A stretch of 64,000 nucleotides of DNA, taken from NCBI RefSeq assembly GCF_003148685.1, contig NZ_QGGR01000012.1, positions 62,001 to 126,000 of the forward strand, given 5' to 3'. Shown in pieces: positions 17,215 to 26,078 of the stretch (position 1 is the stretch's first letter; each line of letters starts with the position of its first letter). The position numbers and the translations under genes were made by a program. The notes beneath the pieces were generated by a model. It did not search any database. It saw only the letters and a program-made list of their open reading frames with translations, and was not told where the DNA came from. The DNA comes from Actinoplanes xinjiangensis (GTDB lineage Bacteria; Actinomycetota; Actinomycetes; Mycobacteriales; Micromonosporaceae).

Positions 17215-19256
17215 GAGGTTTCTCCAGAGAGGGTCCGCAGCAGCACGATGCTGTGCGCGGTGACCAGGTAGCCGGCGGTGGTGACGTGCTGCTCGGTGCC
17301 CGGTCCGGCGATGTCGGCCGGTGAGCCGAGGGCGGTGTCGACGACCCGCGCCCAGCGGCGCCGCGGGTCGAGGGTGAACTCCAGCGGCTCGGTGTGCATG
17401 TTCATCATCAGGTGCAGGTCGGGCTCGCCGCCGATTCCGGTGAGGGTGCAGGCGAAGGCGCGGCCCTGCGGGTCGTCGAAGTCCGGCGGCGACAGCAGGG
17501 TGCCGTGCCAGGTCACGTCGGCCGGGGTCCAGAACTCGTCGCGCCGCAGCACCTGATGGCGGCGGCGCAGCGCGATCAGTTCGGTCCAGAACCGCAGCAG
17601 CCCGGCCTGGGCATGCGGCAGTGACCAGTCGAACCAGCTGATCGGCCCGTCCTGGCAGTAGGCGTTGTTGTTGCCCTGCTGGGTCCGGGCCACCTCGTCA
17701 CCGGCCGTGATCATCGGGACGCCCCGGGAGACCAGCAGCAGGGTGGCGAAGTTCTTCATCTGCCGGGTGCGCAGCGCCAGGATGCCGGGGTCGCCGGTGT
17801 CGCCCTCGGCACCGCAGTTCCAGCTCAGGTTGTCGTCGTTGCCGTCCCGGCCGCCCTCACCGTTGGCCTCGTTGTGCTTGCGGTCGTAGGAGACCAGATC
17901 GGCCAGTGTGAACCCGTCGTGGCAGGTGACGAAGTTGACGCCGTTGGTCGGCCGGTGCCCGCGGGGCTGGTAGAGGCCGGCGCTGCCGCCGAGACGTTCG
18001 GCCATCTCACCGATCAGCCCGGGATCGCCGCGCACGAACCGGCGCACGGTGTCGCGGAATCGCCCGTTCCACTCGGCCCAGCGGTAGCCGGGGTAGCTGC
18101 CGACCTCGTACGCCCCGGCCGCGTCCCACGCCTCCGCGATGATCTTCGTGGTGGCGAGCGTGTCGGACAGTTCGATCTGCCACACCACCGGCGGTTCGTC
18201 GAGGATCACCCCGCCCGGTCCCCGGGTCAGCACCGCGGCCTCGTCGAACCGGAAGCCGTCGACGTGCATCTCCCGGACCCAGTACTCCAGGCACTCGACG
18301 ATCATCTTGGTGACGATCGGATGGTTGGTCATCAGTGTGTTGCCGCAGCCGGAGTAGTCGTCGTAGTACCGCCTGTCGGCCTGGTGCAGGTAGTAGTAGT
18401 TGGGGTTGTCCAGGCCGGCCCAGCAGAACAGCGGCCCCAGGTGGTTGCCCTCGTCGGTGTGGTTGAAGACGACGTCCAGAATCACCTCGATGCCGGCCGC
18501 GTGCAGCGCCTTGACCATGTCCCGGAACTCCCGGACGTGGCCGGCCGCCTCGGGCCGGTCGCAGTAGCCGGCGTGCGGCGCGAAGAAACCGGCCGTGCTG
18601 TAGCCCCAGTAGTTGTTCGTCGTGTGGTCGAAGTCGAAGACCGGCAGCAGTTCCACGGCGGTGACACCGAGCGCGGTGAGATACGGGATCTTCTCGATGA
18701 CCGCGGCGAACGTGCCGGGCCGGTCCGTGCCCGCGCCGGGCGACCGGGTGAACCCGCCGACGTGCATCTCGTAGACGACCATTTCGGACATCGGACGATT
18801 CAGTGGCTGGTCGCCCGCCCAGTCGTAGCCGCGCTCGTCGATGACCGCGCAGCGCAGCGAGGTCGCCAGCGTGTCACCGGGCACGCAGGCGGCTTCTCTC
18901 TTCCAGAGACTCCGATCAAGACCACGGGCGTACGGATCGGCGAGCACCTTCTCCGGCTGGAAGCGCATCCCGTCACCGTCCGGGCCGGAGACCCGCAGCG
19001 CGTAGAAGGCGGGCGCCCGCAGGCCACGCAGATGCACGTGCCAGACGGCGAAGCTGCGGTGCGGTTCGGGGTCGAGGGCGACGGTCTGGACCGGCTCGAT
19101 GTCGCCGGCGTTCGCGAAGATGAGTAGTTCCATCCCGGTGGCGTGTTCGGAGAAGAACGCGAAGTTCACGCCGTCGTCGTCAGTGGTGGCGCCGAGTGGA
19201 TGGCTGCGCCCCGGTTCGGCCTGGTAGACGGGCCGTTGGAGCTGGCTCACGCTCAT
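17211..19256 (-). CDS. GH13 glycogen debranching enzyme (GlgX/isoamylase type)
   Basis: A 681-residue cytoplasmic enzyme, first gene of the nine-gene operon. An N-terminal CBM48-like domain (about 15-110) begins HPLGATTDDDGVNFAFFSEHA; the catalytic barrel has region I DVVFNHT, region II GFRFDEAAVL with the nucleophile aspartate, region III IIAEAWDAAG with the acid/base glutamate, and region IV TCHDGFTL; a beta domain ends the protein. GlgX-type enzymes hydrolyse alpha-1,6 branches of glycogen. Region II usually reads G-F-R-F-D-L-A, so the Glu after Asp is unusual and may change substrate choice. The ATG at 19256 has no ribosome-binding site and a TAGGCT sits 6 nt upstream, consistent with a leaderless transcript. 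Confidence 0.9.
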   Translation of the reverse strand: MSVSQLQRPVYQAEPGRSHPLGATTDDDGVNFAFFSEHATGMELLIFANAGDIEPVQTVALDPEPHRSFAVWHVHLRGLRAPAFYALRVSGPDGDGMRFQPEKVLADPYARGLDRSLWKREAACVPGDTLATSLRCAVIDERGYDWAGDQPLNRPMSEMVVYEMHVGGFTRSPGAGTDRPGTFAAVIEKIPYLTALGVTAVELLPVFDFDHTTNNYWGYSTAGFFAPHAGYCDRPEAAGHVREFRDMVKALHAAGIEVILDVVFNHTDEGNHLGPLFCWAGLDNPNYYYLHQADRRYYDDYSGCGNTLMTNHPIVTKMIVECLEYWVREMHVDGFRFDEAAVLTRGPGGVILDEPPVVWQIELSDTLATTKIIAEAWDAAGAYEVGSYPGYRWAEWNGRFRDTVRRFVRGDPGLIGEMAERLGGSAGLYQPRGHRPTNGVNFVTCHDGFTLADLVSYDRKHNEANGEGGRDGNDDNLSWNCGAEGDTGDPGILALRTRQMKNFATLLLVSRGVPMITAGDEVARTQQGNNNAYCQDGPISWFDWSLPHAQAGLLRFWTELIALRRRHQVLRRDEFWTPADVTWHGTLLSPPDFDDPQGRAFACTLTGIGGEPDLHLMMNMHTEPLEFTLDPRRRWARVVDTALGSPADIAGPGTEQHVTTAGYLVTAHSIVLLRTLSGETS

Positions 19257-19286
19257 GGTCAGAGCCTAGGTAGCAGCGTGAATAAT
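19257..19286 (-). promoter_or_regulatory. candidate leaderless promoter of the GH13-led operon
   Basis: On the minus strand TAGGCT lies 6 nt before the ATG at 19256, which fits an actinobacterial -10 box whose transcript starts at the ATG. The hexamer 17 nt further upstream (TGAAAA) is only a weak -35. No ribosome-binding site is present, which supports the idea. This is a prediction from spacing alone. Confidence 0.35.
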
Positions 19287-19318
19287 TTTCATGTTTCCGG
19301 GTATCCGCGTCGGCGGGA

Positions 19319-20107
19319 TCAGCGCGACTGTTCGAGGTGTGCCACGACGCGCTCATAACTCTCCGGTTCGATCCGGACGGCGCCCGCGAACGGGTAGTTC
19401 AGCTCGACGGCCAGGAACACATTGACCCCGATCGTCGCGGCCACCCCGCCCACCAGCACCCGCCGCAGCATGTCGTCGCGGACGCCACAGGTCACGCAGA
19501 GCGACAGCACCACCATCGATCCGATCAGTACCGAGATCCACACGACGTCCGGCAGTTGCTGGTCGTGCGCCAGGCGTACCGCCTCGGCCCGCAGCTCGGT
19601 GGCCCGGGTGAGCCGCTCCATGGCATCGCGGACGAACGCCTCCTGCGCCGCGGTCTGCGGGGTGATGCCGCCGATCACGGTGAGCAGCGAATCCACCGCC
19701 TCGCCGACTGCCGGGACCGCCTCTCCGCGGACCCGTTGAGGCCAGGCCGCGAGCACGTCCCGGTTGTAGGCCAGCACCCCCGCGTCGATGGCCGCCCGCA
19801 CCTGCGGATCGCAGACCCGGCCGCCCTCGGCCACGGCCAGCAGGTTCAGCGCCTCCGCCTCGGTGGCCACGCGGGCGTCGTTGCGCTTCTCCCACAGGGT
19901 CACCACGCACAGGCCGATCGCCACCGAATACACCACCGCCGCGGCGGACAGCATGATCCCGGTCGCGTCGTTGTGCTCCCCGCGCCGCCAGTGCGGCAGC
20001 CGCCGGTGGACCAGGGACTCGAGCAACACCATGAGTACGGGCAGCCCGATCACCAGGGCGATCAGGGTGACCCATTCCGGTAGTTCCGCCGCGAGCCACT
20101 TCGCCAT
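19319..20107 (-). CDS. DUF4239 (bestrophin-like) membrane protein
   Basis: A 262-residue protein with two N-terminal helices (TLIALVIGLPVLMVLLESL and SAAAVVYSVAIGLCVVTLW), a long soluble middle of helices (EGGRVCDPQVRAAIDAGVLA and EEAF-type repeats) and two C-terminal helices (ISVLIGSMVVLSLCVTCG, VLVGGVAATIGVNVFLAVEL). The layout and the terminal NYPFAG motif are typical of DUF4239 proteins, whose fold resembles bestrophin-type ion channels; the function is unknown. The ATG at 20107 is chosen; an in-frame ATG at 20122 is possible and neither has a clear ribosome-binding site. It stands alone, upstream end facing the beta-lactamase-like gene. Confidence 0.8.
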   Translation of the reverse strand: MAKWLAAELPEWVTLIALVIGLPVLMVLLESLVHRRLPHWRRGEHNDATGIMLSAAAVVYSVAIGLCVVTLWEKRNDARVATEAEALNLLAVAEGGRVCDPQVRAAIDAGVLAYNRDVLAAWPQRVRGEAVPAVGEAVDSLLTVIGGITPQTAAQEAFVRDAMERLTRATELRAEAVRLAHDQQLPDVVWISVLIGSMVVLSLCVTCGVRDDMLRRVLVGGVAATIGVNVFLAVELNYPFAGAVRIEPESYERVVAHLEQSR

Positions 20108-20224
20108 CGCCCTGTATCCCATCCCGTCGAGGAGTTCACAGGCATTGTGTCCGCGGCACCCCGAACCGGACGTGTTTTCGCTGATAGTCGCCATGATCGC
20201 CGGCGAGCCGCGGACAATGGACAG

Positions 20225-21391
20225 ATGCGACGCGCTCTTTTGTCCATCTTGATCGCCGGCGTGCTGGTGGCCCCCGCGGTCCCGGCGGTCGCCCGCACCG
20301 TTGATACCGGGTGCGCGCCGACCGCCCGCCCGGACGGCGTCGCCGCGCGGATCGCCGGGATCGCCGAGGCGGCCCGCCACGAGTTCGGCCTGAACGCGGT
20401 CATCCTCCGGGTCTCGGCCGGCGGGCGGGCGATCGTCACCGCCGCGACCGGCGAGTCGACGGCAGGTGTCCCGGCCACCACCGGCATGCGGTTCCGCACC
20501 GGGGCGGTCGGTATCACCTACATGACCACCCTGCTGCTGCAACTGGCCGGCAAGGGCGTGCTGGGCCTCGACGACCCGGTCGCCCGCTGGTACCCCGCAT
20601 TGCCCAGGGCCCGCGACGTCACCCTGCGGATGCTCGGCAGCAGCACGTCGGGCTATCCCGACTACGTGACCTACCAGCCGTTCATCGACCGGATCTACGC
20701 CGACCCGTTCCGGCACTGGACCGAGCAGGAGCTGATCGACCTGGCCATGGAGCGGCGCCTCTGGTACGAGCCCGGCACCAACTGGAGCTACTCGCACGCC
20801 AACTTCGTCATCCTCGGCCGGATCCTGGCCCGCGCCACCGGCACCCCGCTCAAGGACCTGATCCAGCGGGACGTCCTGAACCCGCTGGGCCTGCGCACCA
20901 CGGTCGTCGGCGACACCGCGGAGATTCCGTCGCCGGTGCTGCACGCCTACACCATCGAGCGGGACCGGTACGAGGACTCGACCTACTGGAACCCGTCGTG
21001 GACCACCGCGGCCGGCGCCGTCCTGACCTCCGACATCTGCGATCTGGAGACCTCGGCGCGGGCCGTCGGCACCGGCCGGCTGCTGTCCGCGGCCGATCAG
21101 CGCATCATGCTCGACCCGGGCACCGTGGGTCTCGGCGGGCCGACCGCCGGCTGCCCCGCGCCGATCTGCGTCCACCACACCGCGCAGCGCCACTACGGGC
21201 TCGGCGTCATGGTCGACGACGGCTGGATCCAGCAGACCCCGTCGTTCGCCGGCTACGCCGCGGTGCAGAGCTACCTGCCCGGCCGGGACATCGCCATCGC
21301 CGTCGCCACGACCCGTGGCCGTACCACCACCGAGGTGAACGCCGCCAAGACCGTGGCCGCGCGGATCGCCGCCGAACTCACCGCGGGCTGA
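20225..21391 (+). CDS. secreted beta-lactamase-fold protein lacking the catalytic Ser and Lys
   Basis: A 388-residue exported protein (signal peptide MRRALLSILIAGVLVAPAVP) of the class C beta-lactamase/DD-peptidase-like serine hydrolase family. The family opening F-R-x-G-S-V-x-K-T is replaced here by FRTGAVGITYM, so Ala94 and Ile97 occupy the places of the nucleophile Ser and general base Lys. The second motif Y-S-N is YSH at 189-191, and the third H-x-G position reads FAG. The fold landmarks remain (LLLQLAGKGVLGLDDPV, MLGSSTSGYPDY, VLNPLGLRTT). It is therefore probably not a hydrolase; it may bind a wall fragment or antibiotic, or be decaying. The reading frame is intact and well biased. Confidence 0.85.
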   Translation: MRRALLSILIAGVLVAPAVPAVARTVDTGCAPTARPDGVAARIAGIAEAARHEFGLNAVILRVSAGGRAIVTAATGESTAGVPATTGMRFRTGAVGITYMTTLLLQLAGKGVLGLDDPVARWYPALPRARDVTLRMLGSSTSGYPDYVTYQPFIDRIYADPFRHWTEQELIDLAMERRLWYEPGTNWSYSHANFVILGRILARATGTPLKDLIQRDVLNPLGLRTTVVGDTAEIPSPVLHAYTIERDRYEDSTYWNPSWTTAAGAVLTSDICDLETSARAVGTGRLLSAADQRIMLDPGTVGLGGPTAGCPAPICVHHTAQRHYGLGVMVDDGWIQQTPSFAGYAAVQSYLPGRDIAIAVATTRGRTTTEVNAAKTVAARIAAELTAG

Positions 21392-21404
21392 CGGCGACGC
21401 GGCC

Positions 21405-21438
21405 GCGCACGAGGCAGGGGAACGACCTGCTCGTGCGC
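21405..21438. terminator. hairpin between convergent genes
   Basis: GCGCACGAGGCAGG and CCTGCTCGTGCGC pair around a short loop with one bulged base. It lies just past the beta-lactamase-like stop (21391) and before the end of the convergent DUF1996 gene (21454), so it can end both transcripts. Confidence 0.65.
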
Positions 21439-21453
21439 AGCCGGCACGGATTC

Positions 21454-22935
21454 TCAGCCGAACGACGGCGTCGTACCGCACTTGGCGTCGGCATTGATGC
21501 AGACCTTCACCAGCGCGGCCAGCTTCGCCGGGTCCCACGCGTTCATGAAGTCGCCGTGGATCGAGGACGCCATTCCGGACGACAGGGTCAGCCCGTCACC
21601 GCCGAGCGAGTCGTAACCCAGCATCATCGAGATGTTCGGGACCGCCACCGGGTACTTTCCGGTGCAGACGCCGTTGACCGCCGGGCCCATGTGCGACCGG
21701 TGATCCGGCGAGTCGATGTGCTTGCCGTCCCAGCAGTCCTGGTAGGTGAGCTGGTAGATCAGGTTGCCGCCGGCCGCGCACTTCGGCCAGTTGCCGTCGG
21801 CGCTGCGGCCGATCTCGGCACTGCCCGCGCACCAGAACTGCCCGCTCGCGCCCTTCGGCGTCGCCACCTGCCGCTTGGCGTCGCCCTGCACCATGACCAG
21901 GCCGGGCGGGAACGGCACGACCGTCGCCGGATCCTTGACCTTCGCGCCGTAGTAGGCCCGGAAGTCCTTCATCTTCACCGGCCTGCCGTTCAGCAGCAGC
22001 GTCGGCGCCCAGTAGGCACTGTTGTCACCCGCCGCGTCACACGTGGTCGACTGCGTGCGCAGCTGGGCCGGTGTGCTGCCCGCGGTCACCTTCGGCCCGA
22101 AGAAGGTGTGCAGGTGCGACGCGCCCGGCAGGTTCGGCAGGACGATCGGGTCGTCCGCCGCCTCATTGGCGACGGTGCAGTTGGTGTGGAACTCCGGAAC
22201 CCGCACGATGCCGGCCGGGACGGCCTTCGGCTGGACCGCCCGGTGCAGGGCGAGCGTCTCCTTCCAGGCCGCCTCGTCGACCGGCACCCAGCCACCCGGG
22301 CTCGCGGACGGGCTGGTGGGCGCGGCACCGGAGGCGGCGGGCCGGGCCGGAGTGGCACTGGCCGGGGCCGGGGTCGCCGGGGTCGCCGACGCGGAGGCGG
22401 CGACGCCCACGGTGAGGTGGTTGATGTTGACGAAGTCCGAGCGCGACCGGCTTTTCATGACCAGCACCAGCGTCTGCCTGCCGGCGGGCACGGCGGCGGC
22501 CTTCGCGGTGACCGTCGTCCACTTCTGCCATCCGCCGGTCGACGCGACCGGGAAGGTCGCCAGCAGCGTGCCGCTCCGGGTGCCCAGCCGCGCCTCGATC
22601 GAGCCGCCGTCGGGGTTGCCCGAGGCGATCCGGGCGCTGAGCGACGTGCTGCCGATCGTGACGTCGCGGTACTCCAGCCAGTCGCCGTTCGCCAGCCACC
22701 CGACGTTCCGGCCGCCGCCGGCGTCCGAGGTGTTCTCCGTCTTCGCGCCCGACTGCGCCGCGTACGCCTCGGCCTGCAGCGTCCCCGGGGTGGTCACCTC
22801 GCCGGCGCCCGCGGTGGCGATGTAGATGCCGCTCGCCCCGAGCGCGGCGACGACGGCGGCGCCCAGGACCACCCGGGTGGTACGGCGGCGGCGCCTCGGG
22901 CCGGGCGGGGCGGCGTGCTGGGATTCCATGCCCAT
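21454..22935 (-). CDS. secreted CBM6-DUF1996 protein
   Basis: A 493-residue exported protein. After a basic start (PGPRRRRRTTR) a single hydrophobic segment (VVLGAAVVAALGASGIYIAT) acts as signal or anchor. Residues about 50-160 form a carbohydrate-binding module of family 6 (LQAEAYAAQSG, NVGWLANGDWLEYRDVTI, GGWQKWTTVTA), followed by an Ala/Pro/Ser/Thr linker (about 165-205), then DUF1996 (about 230-480) with FHTNCTVANEA, SHLHTFFGP, CWDGKHIDSPDHRSHM and several cysteines. DUF1996 function is not established; the attached sugar-binding module suggests a role on polysaccharide. The ATG at 22935 follows TGAGGATCGAT, a better site than the other in-frame starts. Confidence 0.88.
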   Translation of the reverse strand: MGMESQHAAPPGPRRRRRTTRVVLGAAVVAALGASGIYIATAGAGEVTTPGTLQAEAYAAQSGAKTENTSDAGGGRNVGWLANGDWLEYRDVTIGSTSLSARIASGNPDGGSIEARLGTRSGTLLATFPVASTGGWQKWTTVTAKAAAVPAGRQTLVLVMKSRSRSDFVNINHLTVGVAASASATPATPAPASATPARPAASGAAPTSPSASPGGWVPVDEAAWKETLALHRAVQPKAVPAGIVRVPEFHTNCTVANEAADDPIVLPNLPGASHLHTFFGPKVTAGSTPAQLRTQSTTCDAAGDNSAYWAPTLLLNGRPVKMKDFRAYYGAKVKDPATVVPFPPGLVMVQGDAKRQVATPKGASGQFWCAGSAEIGRSADGNWPKCAAGGNLIYQLTYQDCWDGKHIDSPDHRSHMGPAVNGVCTGKYPVAVPNISMMLGYDSLGGDGLTLSSGMASSIHGDFMNAWDPAKLAALVKVCINADAKCGTTPSFG

Positions 22936-23215
22936 ATCGATCCTCAGAATGGCGGGGAAAGGGGTGCGGCACGAATTATGCAGACGCATCACAGGTAACT
23001 CAATACGTCAAGAACAAATTCATTTCCCCTGGTCAGAGCGGTGCTGGTGGCCGTCGTAACGCCTTTCAATAACAGTTTTTCGTACGCGCTTTCTTAAGTT
23101 CTCTTTAATTCGGTACGGGTCGATGCCCGGGTACTCCGAACGGGTGTGCCGGTCGCCAGGCACGGCTACGGTGGGAACCCGGTAGTGGCCGTCGAGCACC
23201 CCGGGAGCGCCGATC
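22936..23215. other. intergenic region, 280 bp, relatively AT-rich
   Basis: The stretch between the divergent DUF1996 and hypothetical genes is noticeably richer in A+T than its surroundings (around 23030-23120). It should hold the promoter of the DUF1996 gene. I see no clear inverted repeat or reading frame in it. Confidence 0.4.
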
Positions 23216-23695
23216 GTGCAGACCAGTGACCGCGAGTTCACCGTCGAGATCGCCCGTGCCATCGTCGGCGAGACGGAACCGGACCAGCTGCCCTATGTGG
23301 ACGCCGACGCCGAGGCGTATTTCGCCGACCCGCGCCGGGCGCTGACCACCCGGCGACCGGGCACGCCCCTGGGCAGCGGCGTGGAGGTGGCGGTCGGACT
23401 GACCGCGGTGGCCCTCTACATCGCGAAGGCGGCCCTCGACGTCGTTCTCGAGGAATCGATCAAGAAGGGTGTCGACGGGGTCCGCGGATTCCTGAAACGC
23501 CGCCGCAAGCCGAAGGACGAACTCGTCGCCCGGTCCGACGTCCCCACCTTCAGCGACGAACAGATCGAGCGGGTCACCGACGCCGTCACCGGTCTGGCCA
23601 AGGGCCGCGGGCTCGATCCCGCGGCGGCCGCGGCACTGGCCGCCGCGGTGCGCGACCGGCTGCCCCGGGCACCCGGCCCCACTACTGGAGATTGA
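23216..23695 (+). CDS. hypothetical protein with one hydrophobic segment
   Basis: A 159-residue protein I do not recognise. The GTG at 23216 follows CGGGAG at 9 nt. The N-terminal half is acidic (REFTVEIARAIVGETEPDQL); a hydrophobic stretch VEVAVGLTAVALYIAKAALDVV lies around residues 55-76 and is followed by a basic part GFLKRRRKPKDEL. The C-terminal helix region (DEQIERVTDAVTGLAKGRGLD) is alanine-rich. It could be a membrane-associated small protein. It overlaps the end of the convergent M48 gene by 14 bp. Confidence 0.6.
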   Translation: MQTSDREFTVEIARAIVGETEPDQLPYVDADAEAYFADPRRALTTRRPGTPLGSGVEVAVGLTAVALYIAKAALDVVLEESIKKGVDGVRGFLKRRRKPKDELVARSDVPTFSDEQIERVTDAVTGLAKGRGLDPAAAAALAAAVRDRLPRAPGPTTGD

Positions 23696-26078
23696 GCCAG
23701 GTCGCGGCGGCCAGCACGACGACGGCCGCGGCGGCGCCGGAGCCGATCAGCACGGTCACCGGCCGTCCCGGCGGTCGCCGCTCGGCCGACGGCGGCCGGC
23801 GCGGTGCCATCGCCACCAGACCGGCCACGATCATGCCGGCCACGACCGTCTTCACCGGAAAGGCCGTGCCGGACATGCCGAACAGCACCAGGTAGCCGCT
23901 GAGCGGTTCGTTCAGGCAACCCGGCTCGGCGGGCAGGCCGCACGCGGCCACACCCATCAGTGCCGGGGTGGCCACCGCGCCGGCGAACGCCACGACCAGA
24001 GCCGACACCAGCCCGGCGACGACGCTGCGGGACCGGTGGGACGCGGTCGTCACCGCCGCGGCGAGCGCGCCGACCGCGGCGGTCAGCAGAGCGGCCGTGG
24101 ACAGCAGGTAGTGCAGGAACCCGATCAGGTCCTCGCGGTCCCGCCGGTAGACGTCGGAGATCGTCACGTGCGCCGTCCAGGACAGCACCGATCCCGCGAC
24201 CAGCAGCACGACCGTCCCGGCCGCCCCGACCAGCACGGCCCGGCCGAGCGGCGGACGGCGATCCGGCGGCCGGACCACCGGCACGATGTCACCACCGCCG
24301 AGCCAGTCCGGTGTCCGCGGCGTCCGGGACCGCAACAGGCCCACCGTCGTCACCAGCAACGGCAGCACGGTGAGCCCGGCGACGCCGGGGGCCCAGCCGA
24401 GCATGTCCCACGGGATGTAGGTGATCTGTAGCCACTCCGCGCCCGGCAGCGGCGTGAAGCGAAAGGTCAGCGCCTCGGCGAAACCCGGCGTCCACAGATA
24501 CAGGCGGCCGTGCAGCGGGGTGTCGTGCATCGACCACCACGTCGCGTACCAGGGCAGGATCGCCACCGTGCCGATCGCGGCGCTGCGCCGCGACACCCGG
24601 CGCAGCGAGCCGCGGACCGTCGGCAGCCACGCGCCCGCGTTGTCCCACGACCACCGGGACATGGCCGCCACGATGCCGACGAGGGCAGACGCGGACACCA
24701 CCGCGGGCCCGGCCGAGCCGTCGCCCACCCCGTCGAAGACACCCCAGCGGCTGGCGTTCGCCGCCGACACCGCGGCCGGCTCGCCGGCCAGCATGCCTAC
24801 GCCCAGGGCGAGAGCCAGCGTCGCGACCGGAGGGCCGCCCGCCGCGAGCCGCCGCTGCCAGGCCGTCGCGTCCACCAGCCAGGCCAGTGCGCCGATCGGG
24901 CCGGCCGTGGCCAGCGCCACCACCACGATCAGCACGAACGTCGTCCCCGGCCCGGGCAACGGGTCGAACCCCGTCGCCACCAGCGCCTGCCAGGCGAGGG
25001 TCCCGGCGTCCTGGCTCAGCACCGCCAGGCCGATTCCGGCACCGAACAGCTGCGCCGGCGACAGCGGCGGCAGCGTCCACGGCTCGGCGGCCACCCGCAG
25101 CCGCTGTGTCGTGTCCGGGTGCGTCCGCAGCATGACCGGAAGACGGGCCCGCCCCGACGGTGCGCCCTGCTTCAGGAACGGCTCCACGACGTGGCCCAGC
25201 CGGTGCCGGCCCGCGGTCGCGTCGGCGGTCAGCTCCCGGTCGCGCAGCACCGCCAGCCGGGTCAGCGTCACCAGCGCCAGCATCACCGCGATCGCCAGGA
25301 CGGAATGCAGGTCGTCGTGCCAGAAGCCGGTCGCCCGTGGCAGCAGACCGGCCACATCGGTGGCCAGCACCGCCAGATACGGCGTCACGCCCAGCGCCAG
25401 GAACGACCGCCATGCCGTGCTGAGCAGCAACGTCGGACCGGTGTCCCGATTCTTCAGGTGGGCCAGCTCGTGCAGCACGGTGCCGGTGAACCGCACCGGG
25501 TCACCGGCACGTTCCTTGACGATCCGGCCGGCGACGCAGAGATACGGGCGCCGGGCGGTGCCGAAGACGAACGAGTCGTGGCCGTGCGGCGCCACCATGA
25601 CGGCCGGCGGCCGGGGCAGGTCATAGCCCCCGGCCAGCTCGTCGATCTCGGCGGCGGCCGCCGCGTCGTACCGGTCGAGCGGCTGGAAGCGCCCCCGCCG
25701 GTGGCGCAGCCGCCAGCCGGTGGCCAGAGCGTAGGCGACCAGGGCCGACGTCACCAGCGCCACCGGGCCGGCCAGCGCCGACCACACGATCAGGCCCATG
25801 TCGGGCGCCACGCACGCGATGACCGGGACGGTGTCGCCGAGCAGCCCCGGCGGGCCGTCCGGCTGGTACGCCGGAAGGCGCGACAACCCGGTCCCGGCCA
25901 GGCACTCGGCGACCCTCGCTTCGCCGGGACGGCCGAGCCGCACCCCGAGGTAACCCCAGATCGACGCGGTGGCCGCCAGGATCAGGACGAACAGGACCAG
26001 GAACCGGGCCGACAGTGTGGTCGGCAGCACCGACGGATCGCCGGCCGCCCGGCGCAGGTCGGCCGGGGTCCCGGTCAC
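23682..26078 (-). CDS. M48-family membrane metalloprotease, large
   Basis: A 798-residue polytopic protein. Two N-terminal helices precede the protease domain, which has the zinc motif HELAH in GTVLHELAHLKNRDT and, further on, RDRELTADATAG where the third zinc ligand of M48 enzymes is expected; PPAVMVAPHGHDSFVFGTAR is the usual HtpX-type lead-in. From about residue 350 the protein continues with eight or more predicted membrane helices, unusual for HtpX proteins of about 290 residues. The GTG at 26078 overlaps the lipoprotein stop (GTGA); a GTG at 26081 is equivalent. It is the third gene of an operon with a lipoprotein and an LPXTG protein, suggesting a cell-surface maturation or signalling role. 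Confidence 0.8.
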   Translation of the reverse strand: MTGTPADLRRAAGDPSVLPTTLSARFLVLFVLILAATASIWGYLGVRLGRPGEARVAECLAGTGLSRLPAYQPDGPPGLLGDTVPVIACVAPDMGLIVWSALAGPVALVTSALVAYALATGWRLRHRRGRFQPLDRYDAAAAAEIDELAGGYDLPRPPAVMVAPHGHDSFVFGTARRPYLCVAGRIVKERAGDPVRFTGTVLHELAHLKNRDTGPTLLLSTAWRSFLALGVTPYLAVLATDVAGLLPRATGFWHDDLHSVLAIAVMLALVTLTRLAVLRDRELTADATAGRHRLGHVVEPFLKQGAPSGRARLPVMLRTHPDTTQRLRVAAEPWTLPPLSPAQLFGAGIGLAVLSQDAGTLAWQALVATGFDPLPGPGTTFVLIVVVALATAGPIGALAWLVDATAWQRRLAAGGPPVATLALALGVGMLAGEPAAVSAANASRWGVFDGVGDGSAGPAVVSASALVGIVAAMSRWSWDNAGAWLPTVRGSLRRVSRRSAAIGTVAILPWYATWWSMHDTPLHGRLYLWTPGFAEALTFRFTPLPGAEWLQITYIPWDMLGWAPGVAGLTVLPLLVTTVGLLRSRTPRTPDWLGGGDIVPVVRPPDRRPPLGRAVLVGAAGTVVLLVAGSVLSWTAHVTISDVYRRDREDLIGFLHYLLSTAALLTAAVGALAAAVTTASHRSRSVVAGLVSALVVAFAGAVATPALMGVAACGLPAEPGCLNEPLSGYLVLFGMSGTAFPVKTVVAGMIVAGLVAMAPRRPPSAERRPPGRPVTVLIGSGAAAAVVVLAAATWLNLQ

